64,000 nt of DNA from Nocardioides kongjuensis (GTDB taxonomy: Bacteria > Actinomycetota > Actinomycetes > Propionibacteriales > Nocardioidaceae). Made by a program: the position numbers and the translations under genes. Below the pieces are notes generated by a model, which was given only the letters and a program-made list of their open reading frames with translations, had not been told where the DNA came from and did not search any database. Every line of letters begins with the position of its first letter. The stretch's first letter is position 1. Shown here piece by piece: positions 1 to 8,858 of the stretch. Where the stretch lies: NCBI RefSeq assembly GCF_013409625.1, contig NZ_JACCBF010000001.1:2731001-2795000 (forward strand), in the 5' to 3' direction.

Positions 1-542
1 CCGGCTTCCGCGGCCCGGTGAAGAACCATTCGCTCCACGAGGTCCCGCTCCCCCGCTCGCTCATGCGCGGCGAACTTCTCCCCCGCGTCGCCGTTCTCCT
101 GGGTCTGCCAGCAGACGCGGCGATGCAGCGCGTGCTCAACGCACAGGAGGAGGAGCGTCAGCGCCGCGCATCCTTGGCCCTACGGGAGAAGGACCGCAAC
201 CTCGCCTGGTGGAACTACCCAGTCCCGCCCGAGGAGGAGCAGTGGCTCTTCGTCGACACCGTGACCGGTGTGCCGGTGAAGCCCGAGATGCACAACGAGC
301 GCTGGCACCGCGTCCGCCGCTGGGTCGATGAGAACGATCCCGACAACGCCTGGCCCAAGACGATCGTCTACCGCAACCTCCGCCACCACGCCGCCACCAA
401 GTGGTTCCACGACGAGCTCGGCGAGCCCTGGGAGGTGGTCGCCCAGTACCTCGGCGACAAACTCACCACCGTGCTCAACCACTATGTCCGTGCCGGCGAA
501 GACGCATTGCGAGCTTCCGTCAGCAAGCTTGCCGACCGATAG
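1..542 (+). CDS. Tyrosine recombinase (phage/ICE integrase), C-terminal part, cut by window edge
   Basis: The reading frame is open to the left edge (frame begins at base 3), so the start lies outside the window. The visible ~180 residues are the catalytic end of a tyrosine recombinase. A beta-hairpin-like KNHSLHEVPLP stretch is followed by LRHHAAT (catalytic Arg and His), VAQYLGDK (third basic/His-Trp region) and VLNHYV with the nucleophilic Tyr, ending RAGEDALRASVSKLADR. Enzymes of this family cut and rejoin DNA at att sites to integrate or excise mobile elements. The relaxase at 5.9 kb and the defence-type genes between them suggest that this marks one side of an integrated element. Only the 3' end is visible, so the subfamily and integrity of the whole protein are unknown. 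Confidence 0.85.
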   Translation, partial: GFRGPVKNHSLHEVPLPRSLMRGELLPRVAVLLGLPADAAMQRVLNAQEEERQRRASLALREKDRNLAWWNYPVPPEEEQWLFVDTVTGVPVKPEMHNERWHRVRRWVDENDPDNAWPKTIVYRNLRHHAATKWFHDELGEPWEVVAQYLGDKLTTVLNHYVRAGEDALRASVSKLADR

Positions 543-591
543 CCGGGACGGGAACGGCAGGTGAGACCCACGGAATGCAAATGGCCTGAGC

Positions 592-1440
592 ATGGTTCCA
601 CCGCGCATGAGCCGTCGACGCGCCCCGAGAGCCGACGGCCAAGCCCGTCAGAATCGGGCGGAGCAGCTATTCCTCCACCAGCGACATGCCTGGGACCACC
701 ACCTCAAGAGGCACGGGGCCGGGGGGTGTAGCGGGTATTCGACTCGGCCGGCTGAGTGGCGTGTCCGCTGTCCAATCTGCATGAAGATGACCACATTCGA
801 ATCGCTACAAGAGGAGCACGCGCCGCAGCAGTCGGGCGCGTCACTCCTTGGCAGCGACCGATGCGTGGTGCTGACCTGCTCTGCCTGCAACGGCGGAGCG
901 AACCTTACCTACGAGATGCAAGCCGCGAGTCCGGAGACGTCAACGACGCACGCGAGCCCCTTGGGGTGCCCGACTCACGGCCTGGTGCTGGACCATTCGA
1001 GGGGGGACCTGATCCTAATAGCGGACGAGCTGCCCCTGGTCCTCACCGATCTCAAGTCGGCCTTTCTTGTCGCCTTCGCGACGCTGGGATACGGATGGTC
1101 GACGACCGCTGGCCTTCGACCGGTCCGCACTGCCATCCAGTCCGGCACCTTGCCACCCAACGGTACGTGCAGCATCGTCAAGCTCCGAGATCACGACGGG
1201 CAGAACATTGTCATGCAGCTGAGTGGGCCGTCACGATCGATCCTCGTACAGGCAGCGTCCGGCATCGCCGTCCAACTTCCGTGCCCAGGCAGCGCCTCAC
1301 TACCTATCTTGGACGGCCTGGCAGTGCGGACTAGGCAATGGTCTTGGCCCACCCTGAACGGAAGTCACAAGCAGTTGGAGGTCGCGCGTCGGGCTGGCAA
1401 CCTGTTTCACACGGATTTCTGTGACGGACACAGTTGGTAG
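592..1440 (+). CDS. HNH-type zinc/nuclease domain protein, function unknown
   Basis: A 282-residue protein; the ATG at 592 is used, with ATG 607 as an alternative, and neither has a convincing Shine-Dalgarno sequence. Residues 60-100 carry CPIC (C60, C63), then E-E-H-A-P (H76), then CSACN (C96, C99, N100). This arrangement of two zinc knuckles around an E/D-H-x-x-P core is that of HNH endonucleases (HNH_5-like), although the rest of the protein is not recognised. The second half has no motif I can name. It lies directly upstream of the SIR2 gene on the same strand but 734 bases away. Base composition is lower in GC than the catabolic genes, consistent with transfer. It could be a nuclease, a modification-dependent restriction protein or merely a zinc-binding protein. 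The zinc motif is clear; nuclease activity is inferred. Confidence 0.6.
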   Translation: MVPPRMSRRRAPRADGQARQNRAEQLFLHQRHAWDHHLKRHGAGGCSGYSTRPAEWRVRCPICMKMTTFESLQEEHAPQQSGASLLGSDRCVVLTCSACNGGANLTYEMQAASPETSTTHASPLGCPTHGLVLDHSRGDLILIADELPLVLTDLKSAFLVAFATLGYGWSTTAGLRPVRTAIQSGTLPPNGTCSIVKLRDHDGQNIVMQLSGPSRSILVQAASGIAVQLPCPGSASLPILDGLAVRTRQWSWPTLNGSHKQLEVARRAGNLFHTDFCDGHSW

Positions 1441-2174
1441 CTGGCTCCCTACGGTCTAGATCTCCGCAACCGCCGCGTGTGTTTGCACCGGGGACCGAAC
1501 TCAGCGCGTCGAGCTCGCGAGCGCCCCCGTTTCGATGCGCCCTCTACTCAGTTTCGGGACGGTAGGCACCTTCACTACCAAGCGCTCGACCCGACGTCGC
1601 CGCTTCCGGCCTCTTCTCGCCATCTCCACACCCATCTCGTAACAGTGGAGCGCCGCGACGTTAGGTAGAACTCGCCCGTCGATACTGGGTCAGTTTTCAG
1701 GCGTCGTCGACACACCACTCCCGCGCCGGCGAAGAGGCCCTACTGAGGCGGGTCAGCAGGTCGCCCAAACGCCGATAAGTCAGTGGTGCTCGAGAGTGTG
1801 TCCGACTACTCCGGAGAAACCGGAACTGCGGAGGGAAACTGGATCAATATCACAACCAGCGGCCGGGGCTATCAGTAAGATTTCGTCGATGATCACGGGT
1901 GAGCTGACGAGTAAGAGTGCCGCGCCCACTGAGGCGTCCCAGAGCTATCTGGAAGGACCCAGGTTCTCGGCAGTACAGGTACGCTCCACGAACGTCATCG
2001 CCGATGAGCTCACCCGATCCGGCGTAGTGGAGCCGAGGCACCTTTTCGAGTCGCAGCACACCAATCATTGCCCACCGGTTCCGACTGCTCCTCCCCGGAC
2101 ACCGATGTCGACGTCACCGTCGGCACCCTTAGTCGCATGAAGCAGACCGCCGTACCAAATGAAGTGGCCTGACC
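1441..2174 (+). other. 734-base gap without a convincing gene; possible integrase-tail relic
   Basis: No reading frame here has a plausible start, ribosome binding site and protein-like composition. At 1701-1776 one frame reads ASSTHHSRAGEEALLRRV before a TAA. This resembles the extreme C-terminus of the recombinase ending at 542 (HYVRAGEDALRASV), but the nucleophilic Tyr is absent. It may be the decayed end of a second integrase gene. The 300 bases before the SIR2 start may hold its promoter; no clear -10/-35 pair was identified. Confidence 0.3.
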
Positions 2175-5100
2175 ATGTGGATCGGTGACATCGATGTGCC
2201 GCAGGCTATCCTCGACGCCGCTGCGGCCGGCGAGCTTGTCTTCTTCGTCGGAGCCGGCGCGTCCCGCGCGCATCCGGCCGACCTGCCGGACTTCGCACAA
2301 CTGGTGCGCAACATCGGGGCACTCGTTGGACGCGAACCGACCGACGCCGAGGTTCGCCAACCCGATGTCTTCCTCGGCCGGCTCAGGGACAACGGCAATG
2401 ACGTCCACGAACTCGTAGCGCGTGCCATCGACCTCCCGGGATCCCAGCCGAACGCCCTACACCATGCGATCGCGGGGCTCGCGGCGGCGTATCCAGCTCC
2501 CAGGATCGTCACCACCAACTATGACCAGCACCTCAGTTCGTCAGCTCATCTTCTATCGCCCTTGCTGGACGTCTATGAGGCTCCGGCGCTTCCGGTCGGC
2601 GATGACTTCGAAGGGGTTGTCCACCTACACGGGTCGTTGTCACAACCCAGCCGCAGGCTCGTGGTTACCGACACAGATTTCGGACGGGCCTACCTCCGGG
2701 AGGCATGGGCAGCAAGATTTCTCGAGCGAATGTTCTCCAGGTTTACGGTCGTCTTCATCGGCTACAGCCACGGTGACGTCGTGATGCAGTACTTGGCTCG
2801 CTCCCTGGGGCCGGATCAACACCGATACGTGCTGACAGATGATGATCAGAACGCAGAGTGGCGCCGTCTCGGGCTGAAATCGATCGCATATCCGAATGAT
2901 GCAGGGGATCATGCTGCCTTGCCAGCGTCGCTCGAGCGATGGCGAGCCTTGGCGTCGATGGGGCAGGCCGAGCATCGGGCACGACTTGCAGATCTCCTTT
3001 CTGCGGAACCGCCCACGGTGCCCGAGGAGGTTTCGTATTTCGAGGCGGCACTCGCGCACGCGGACCGGGTCCGGTACTTTGCCGAGAAGGCGAAGTTTGA
3101 TGACGCTGCCCGCAGCCAACGGTGGTTCGCTTGGTTCGAAGCCCGCCCTGCCTTCCGTGCCCTGTTCTCGCAGGACGCCGCAGGTGAGCCGACGTCCCGC
3201 ACCCTCATGTGGTGGATTGCCGACCAGTACATCCTCTCGGAGCAAGGCTCCGGGATGGCAATACGCGCGTTCCGCGACCGGCCTTGGCCATCAGATACGT
3301 GGTACGTCATCGCGCAGGCGCTTTTTTCCTTCAAAGGGACGTTCCCGACGTGGCTCAACCCGTGGCTTCAACTTGTTCTTCAGAAGGCCCCCACCCGTCA
3401 GCATGATCTGCTCGACATGATGCTGATCGACAAGGACTGGTCTGCGAACCTCGATCTCGCACTGATGGTGTTCGAGGATCGGACGCGACCCCAGTTGAAA
3501 CGGGCCCTTGACTTCGGTGGCGCCACCGACCAGCCTCGGTTCGAGGTAGACCTGTGCGGCGACGAGCACTGGCTCACAGAGAGCTGGGCCAAGATCTTTC
3601 TGCCGGCAGTCGACCAGCACTTTGTGCAGTTCCTCAGCCTGACGACAGAGCAGATATCAAGCGCCTACCGGAGCCTTCGCGGGCTAGATCCTGAAGGTTC
3701 ATTTGACCCAATCTCGTTCTCTCGATCAGCCATTGAACCCCATGATCAAGACAGCTATCGCGACTCCATCGACGTCCTCATCGACGCGGCGCGCGACTCC
3801 ATCGAAGCGGCTCTCTCCCACTCCGTTCCCGTCGGCGAGGGGTTCCTGGAGGCCTGGTGCTCCTCGCCCTGCGCGATCCTTCGACGCCTCGCCGTCCACG
3901 GCTGGCGAGTACGGAGCGACGTTGGCCCAGATAGCAAACTGACCTGGCTATTCGCGAAGGACCTGCTTTGGGAGGCGCCACTTCAGCACGAAGTCTTCCA
4001 GTTGATCCGAGATGCCCTCCCGGGCTCAAGCGACGACGTAGCTCGAAGACTCATTGAAGCTGCTACCGCTGGCCCTCCGGGGGAGGACGATGAACACTCG
4101 TCTTACCGGACATACAATCTGCTGGGTTGGATCGCGTCCTCCGCACCTGCTCTCCCGATAGCCGTTGCCGCCTTCGAGCAGGCACAGGCAGCCAACCCCG
4201 AATACGGTCAGAGGGAGCATCCAGATCTCACCCGCTATGGCTCTTCTGGCGTTGTCGAAGATGCACTGCCGTTCACCGCATCGGAGCTTCACGAGATGGT
4301 CGGCGAAGATCCGGCCGCAGCGCTGACCTGCCTTCGAGCCTTCAAGGCTGAGACGCACGCACTCAGCGGTCCGACCTGGACCGGCGCACTCCGTTCCCTT
4401 CAAGCGTGCGTTTCGACGAACCCCCAAGATGGGGTGCGGGTCGCGGCCGCCCTACAGGATGACGACGGGGAGATCAGGACCTATCTCATCTACGGTTGGG
4501 ATCGCGCCGCGCTTGATCGGGCCCAGATCGAACAAGTCGTCACGATAATCTCGCGCTGGGATCGCGATGAGATCCGCCGCGCGGCGTCGTCAATGCTCTC
4601 GAATGGTGGAGACCTTGAACACCCCACCGACTGGCATCAGCATGAGCCAGCTCGGAGGCTGGCATCCGATCTCTGGCCCACGGGCGCTATCGAAGGTGCA
4701 ATCGTCAGCGGGGCAGACATCGTCATGGAGGCGATAAACCACCCCGCAGGGGACCTAGCCGAGTTCTGGACGAAGGTCGTTCAGTGGGAATGGACCGAGA
4801 ACGAAGCGACTTGGGAAAGGCTTCCTGAGTCAGTCGTCAACGAGATCGATCGACTTGTGTCAGACGCGAGCCGTAATGGGCTGCTGGCACGTACCTTCTT
4901 CGCCTCCCAACTGCACTTCTACTTCGGCGCCGACCGTGAGTGGTGCGAGAACCGACTTCTTCCCCTGCTCGATTGGACGAATGAGGTGGAGTCGACAGCC
5001 GCATGGCAAGGCTTCCTGACGTGGGGGCGTTGGAACGATGGGCTGCTCCAATCAGGACTGCTCGAGGCCTACATGACGACCACAACGCACGCAGAGGAAT

Positions 5101-5681
5101 TGCCCGACAATCTCCGCCGTCAGCTAGCGATCCATCTGACATCGATCGCCATGTTCGCCCCGGTTGACCCGGCGACGTGGTTGACCCGCTTCGTGGTCGA
5201 CGCGTCAGAGGAACTCCGAGTTGCCTGGGCCCGGGCAGTCAAGCGCGCGCTGACTCAACTCGAAGCTAGTGAGGCGCTAAGTCAATGGGATCGGTGGATT
5301 CGCGCCTACTGGTCAGGACGGAACCAGTCCATACCGCGTCCCTTCACCCCGGCTGAGGCTTCCGCTACGGCCAGTTGGGTCACCGAACTGCATGGCGCGC
5401 GTCGCCAAGCCATCGACCTAGTCCTCGGATCCCAGGCGAGCCTCGACCAGCATGGAGGCTTCCTCCATCGCGTCGAGGATATCGATGTCGCGGCGGATGC
5501 AGTCGACTGGGCACGCCTGCTGACTCATCTCCTGAAGAACACGCGAGAGCCGCAGTGGGCCATCGGACATTACCTCCGCGGCATCGTTTCCCGGTTGCGC
5601 GAGGGGAACCCCGCGCCAGACCTAACCGAGATGATCAATGAAGCCATGCGCCTCGGCGCCACGGACGCCGCCGACTGGTAG
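2175..5681 (+). CDS. SIR2-domain protein, large (candidate anti-phage NADase effector)
   Basis: A 1168-residue protein. The N-terminal ~250 residues form a SIR2-like NAD-binding fold: FFVGAGAS (G26-S30) for the dinucleotide, TTNYD with N115, VVHLHG with H152 at the catalytic position, and VFIGYSHGDVV. This is the SIR2_2 type used by defence proteins such as ThsA, DSR1/DSR2 and SIR2-HerA, which deplete NAD+ during infection, rather than the deacetylase type. The remaining ~900 residues are helical, Trp-rich and repeat-like, with no motif I can name; a DUF4020-type C-terminus is possible but not provable by eye. In DSR proteins such a long C-terminal part senses phage proteins. It stands alone, with an HNH-type gene upstream and a relaxase downstream. 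GC content is lower than in the catabolic genes. The fold assignment is strong; the defence role is inferred. Confidence 0.8.
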   Translation: MWIGDIDVPQAILDAAAAGELVFFVGAGASRAHPADLPDFAQLVRNIGALVGREPTDAEVRQPDVFLGRLRDNGNDVHELVARAIDLPGSQPNALHHAIAGLAAAYPAPRIVTTNYDQHLSSSAHLLSPLLDVYEAPALPVGDDFEGVVHLHGSLSQPSRRLVVTDTDFGRAYLREAWAARFLERMFSRFTVVFIGYSHGDVVMQYLARSLGPDQHRYVLTDDDQNAEWRRLGLKSIAYPNDAGDHAALPASLERWRALASMGQAEHRARLADLLSAEPPTVPEEVSYFEAALAHADRVRYFAEKAKFDDAARSQRWFAWFEARPAFRALFSQDAAGEPTSRTLMWWIADQYILSEQGSGMAIRAFRDRPWPSDTWYVIAQALFSFKGTFPTWLNPWLQLVLQKAPTRQHDLLDMMLIDKDWSANLDLALMVFEDRTRPQLKRALDFGGATDQPRFEVDLCGDEHWLTESWAKIFLPAVDQHFVQFLSLTTEQISSAYRSLRGLDPEGSFDPISFSRSAIEPHDQDSYRDSIDVLIDAARDSIEAALSHSVPVGEGFLEAWCSSPCAILRRLAVHGWRVRSDVGPDSKLTWLFAKDLLWEAPLQHEVFQLIRDALPGSSDDVARRLIEAATAGPPGEDDEHSSYRTYNLLGWIASSAPALPIAVAAFEQAQAANPEYGQREHPDLTRYGSSGVVEDALPFTASELHEMVGEDPAAALTCLRAFKAETHALSGPTWTGALRSLQACVSTNPQDGVRVAAALQDDDGEIRTYLIYGWDRAALDRAQIEQVVTIISRWDRDEIRRAASSMLSNGGDLEHPTDWHQHEPARRLASDLWPTGAIEGAIVSGADIVMEAINHPAGDLAEFWTKVVQWEWTENEATWERLPESVVNEIDRLVSDASRNGLLARTFFASQLHFYFGADREWCENRLLPLLDWTNEVESTAAWQGFLTWGRWNDGLLQSGLLEAYMTTTTHAEELPDNLRRQLAIHLTSIAMFAPVDPATWLTRFVVDASEELRVAWARAVKRALTQLEASEALSQWDRWIRAYWSGRNQSIPRPFTPAEASATASWVTELHGARRQAIDLVLGSQASLDQHGGFLHRVEDIDVAADAVDWARLLTHLLKNTREPQWAIGHYLRGIVSRLREGNPAPDLTEMINEAMRLGATDAADW

Positions 5682-5947
5682 GAACCCTTTCCGGGACGGT
5701 AGCCACGGGGCACATGGAACCTGACGTCCGTGTTCCCACTCACCATCATTCGGTGCTCTGCCTCCTGCCCTGCCGCGCAGCCTTCGCGCCCATTGGTTGT
5801 CGTCAGCGGCACCGCGAATGACCTCCAGATTGCCCGCGCTCACCAGCCACCAGGGGCGGCACGCATGCTACGAAGTTCGGTAGGGATCAGGAGCTCAGGT
5901 TCCCCCTGAAATCGCGGTTTCGCGGTTGTCGATGGTTGTTCAGGGCG
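5682..5947 (+). other. Intergenic region before the relaxase, with a tandem octamer
   Basis: No gene was recognised. TCGCGGTT occurs twice head-to-tail at 5912-5927, just ahead of the relaxase start. A short inverted repeat TCAGG-N5-CCTGA lies at about 5895. Relaxase genes are often preceded by their transfer origin, so this is a place to look for oriT, but no nic-site consensus was recognised. Confidence 0.3.
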
Positions 5948-8533
5948 GTGGTTCACCTGCACGGCGGCATGAAGATCTACCGCGGCGCGGCGGCGGCCGC
6001 GCGGCACTACGTTGAGGCGGATCGTTCGCGTGCCGACGACTACTACCTCGCCGAGGGCAGCGGCGTGGCTCTACGGTTCGTCGCGGGCGTGGACAAGCTC
6101 AACCAACGAGTAGATCTCAACAAACCAGCGGACCTCGAGCGGCGAGCCGACATGGATGGCGAGTCCTACGAACGCTGGGTAGCCGGGTACGACCCGGACA
6201 CCGGTATCGCCAAGGGGCGATTGCGCAAGGACGATCAGGCGGTCCGATTTGTGGAGGTCACCGTCAATGGGCCGAAGACGTGGTCGCTCGCGGCAGCCCT
6301 CCATCCGGAGATCGCGGCGGCATACGACAAGGCACAGATGGCAGCCGCTGAGGAGATCATCTGCTGGCTGGCCGCCTACGCCACGACCCGGGTCGGGCCG
6401 CGTGGGCGGCAGGTGCAGGTGCCGGTCGAGCAGATCGAGGCGGCCGTTGTCCGCCACTTCACCTCCCGGGCCGGCGATCCGCACCGCCACCTGCATCTCC
6501 AAATCAATGCGCGGGTGTGGGCGCAGGACGCCTGGCGCGGGCTCCACACGGTTGGCGTGCGCGACAGCCTGGAGGCGATCAACGGAATCGGGCACGCCGC
6601 GGTGATGACCAACCCGGAGTTCCGCTCCGCGCTTGCCGAGCACGGCTACACCATCGACCTCGAGACCGGCGAGGTCACCCAGCTGGCGCCGTACGCCAGG
6701 GCGTTCAGTGCCCGGTCGCGACAGATCGAGGCCAACATCGACCGGTACGAGGCGCAGTGGCGCCAGGACCATCCCGGCGAGGAACCGGGCCCCGCGATCC
6801 GGCAGACGTGGGATCGCCGAGCCTGGGCCGACGCGCGGCCCGACAAGGTCGTCCCGATCTCGGGAGCCGATCTGCGCAACCGCTGGATCGAGGAGCTCGT
6901 GGAGCTCGGCTTCCGAGCACCCCATCGGCGACCCACCACACCCAGCACGCCGATCGGGTCGTTGGACCGCGAAGCCATGGCCAGGCGCGCCGTCGACCGA
7001 CTCGGCGCCCGCCTCTCCGCCTGGAACGCAGCCGACATCCGCGGCGAAGTCGAGAAGCTCATCGCGTCGGCCGACGTGGTCGCCCGCGGCGCCGCACGCC
7101 GGGAGCTCGCCGAGGACCTGACCGCGAGGGCCATCGAGGCGTGCGTGGCGTTGGTGAACCGCGAGGACACTCCCGAGCATGTGCGGGCGCTGAGCTCGCC
7201 GGATGTGCTCGCGGTCGAGTACGACCTGGTCGCCCAGATCATCCGCGCCGGCGAGCGGGAGAAGATCACCGTCGTCGAGGGCGCCGCCGGCGCCGGCAAG
7301 ACCCGTCGGCTCGCCGCCACCCGTGAGCAGGTCGAGGCACGCGGCGGCCGGATGATCGTGGCGACTCCGACCCGCAAGGCTGCGCAGGTGGCGGCCGGCG
7401 AGGTCGGCACCGAGACCCGCGCCGTCGCCAAGCTGCTCCACGAGCACGGCTTCCGGTGGGACGACGAGGGCCACTGGAGCCGGGCCTCGGCGTCTCCCAC
7501 CGCTCCCCCGCTGGACAGCCGCACTCTCCTCGTGGTCGACGAAGCGGGAATGCTCGACCAGGACAGCGCCCGCGCCCTGCTCGCCCTCGCGTCCGGCGCT
7601 GGTGCGTCGGTGGCCCTGATCGGCGACCGGCACCAGCTCCCCGCTGTCGGTCGGGGCGGCGTGCTCGACCTCGCCGTGCGGTACGCCGCCGACCGGTGCA
7701 TCGAACACGGCGGAGTCCACCGGTTCGCCGATCCTGCCTACGCCGAGCTGTCACTTCGCATGCGGTCCGGCGCTCGGCCCGGCGAGGTCTTCGACGAACT
7801 GGTGCGACGTGGAGAGGTCGTGATCCACGCCAGCGACGTCGAGCGTCAGGACCTGCTCGCGGTCAGGGCCTCAAAGGGAGAGCTGGTCGTCGCCGACACC
7901 CGCGAGCAGGTCGGCCGCGTCAACCACCTCGCGCATCGCGTGCGGGTGGCCACAGGGTCTGCGTCCGACGACGTCGTCACCGCCTCGGGCGAGCAGATCG
8001 GCGTCGGCGACACCATCGCCACCCGCCAGAACGATGCCCAGGTCGGCGTCGCCAACCGGGAGATGTGGACCGTCATCGACTCCTCGGCTGCCGGCCTCCA
8101 CGTGAGGGGCGAGGCCGGGCAGCGCGTCCTGCCACCGGCGTACGTCCGCGAGCATATCGAGCTCGCCTACGCGACCACGGCGTACGGCGCCCAGGGCTCG
8201 ACCGTCGACACCGCCCATGTCCTCATCGGCGACCACACCGGTGCCGCGTCGGCGTACGTCGGGATGACCCGCGGTCGTGATCACAACGTCGCCCACCTCG
8301 TGGCATCCTCCGCGGAGGACGCCCGCAAGCGCTGGATCGAGGTGTTCGGGCGCGACCGCGCCGACCTCGGCCCATCACACGCAGCGGGTCTGGCTGTCGA
8401 GGCGATCGACCGGTACGGCCCGATGCAGGCTCGGTACACCCGACGGACCTCGGCACCCCGGCGACGCCCGGGCCCGGACATCACCTATCGCCCGCCAACG
8501 GTGTCGTCCAGCGGCCCAGGCCTCGGCATGTAG
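5948..8533 (+). CDS. MobF-family relaxase-helicase (TrwC/TraI type)
   Basis: About 861 residues from GTG 5948; TTG 5936 and ATG 5969 are in-frame alternatives, and the family's conserved start region (HGGMKIYRG) begins around residue 4. The N-terminal relaxase domain has the Tyr-rich RADDYYLAEG and the metal-binding three-His motif in GDPHRHLHLQIN. The second half is a RecD-like helicase: Walker A GAAGAGKT, LLVVDEAGM (Walker B), ALIGDRHQLPAVGRGG and YATTAYGAQGSTVD with VGMTRGR. Such proteins nick oriT, stay bound to the DNA 5' end and unwind the strand during conjugation. It ends soon after the helicase core and lacks the long C-terminal extension usual in the family. No coupling protein or type IV secretion genes are visible, so it belongs to a mobilisable element or a remnant. 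Confidence 0.88.
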   Translation: MVHLHGGMKIYRGAAAAARHYVEADRSRADDYYLAEGSGVALRFVAGVDKLNQRVDLNKPADLERRADMDGESYERWVAGYDPDTGIAKGRLRKDDQAVRFVEVTVNGPKTWSLAAALHPEIAAAYDKAQMAAAEEIICWLAAYATTRVGPRGRQVQVPVEQIEAAVVRHFTSRAGDPHRHLHLQINARVWAQDAWRGLHTVGVRDSLEAINGIGHAAVMTNPEFRSALAEHGYTIDLETGEVTQLAPYARAFSARSRQIEANIDRYEAQWRQDHPGEEPGPAIRQTWDRRAWADARPDKVVPISGADLRNRWIEELVELGFRAPHRRPTTPSTPIGSLDREAMARRAVDRLGARLSAWNAADIRGEVEKLIASADVVARGAARRELAEDLTARAIEACVALVNREDTPEHVRALSSPDVLAVEYDLVAQIIRAGEREKITVVEGAAGAGKTRRLAATREQVEARGGRMIVATPTRKAAQVAAGEVGTETRAVAKLLHEHGFRWDDEGHWSRASASPTAPPLDSRTLLVVDEAGMLDQDSARALLALASGAGASVALIGDRHQLPAVGRGGVLDLAVRYAADRCIEHGGVHRFADPAYAELSLRMRSGARPGEVFDELVRRGEVVIHASDVERQDLLAVRASKGELVVADTREQVGRVNHLAHRVRVATGSASDDVVTASGEQIGVGDTIATRQNDAQVGVANREMWTVIDSSAAGLHVRGEAGQRVLPPAYVREHIELAYATTAYGAQGSTVDTAHVLIGDHTGAASAYVGMTRGRDHNVAHLVASSAEDARKRWIEVFGRDRADLGPSHAAGLAVEAIDRYGPMQARYTRRTSAPRRRPGPDITYRPPTVSSSGPGLGM

Positions 8534-8858
8534 AGAACCCCGGCCTCCGCTGCGACGACTGACGTACGAGATGCCGTCGGCCCGCTGCGGCATCTTTGAC
8601 TTGTTCCCTTCCCGGCACACGGCAGGCGCTCGTCACTGCACTTGCGTCCGAACGGTCCACCGTCGGCAAGTTCGAAGCGCCTCTGTCCACACTGGCACTT
8701 GTCGCTCGGCCCGCGTACAACTGCCCCCGTCAGTCCGGGCGCGGCGGATCGACAGCGGGTCAGCGCTGGACGCGCCGGCGCGTCCGTTGGTCGCGACGAA
8801 GCTTCCGACGAACGGACGGACCCAACGACGAACGCCACCCTCCTTGCAGGCCGTGCGC
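8534..8858. other. 325-base gap between relaxase and permease genes
   Basis: The relaxase (plus) and the APC permease (minus) converge on this stretch. No reading frame in it looks like a gene, and no strong terminator hairpin was found. It may contain the edge between mobile DNA on the left and the catabolic region on the right, since composition and gene content change here. Confidence 0.3.
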
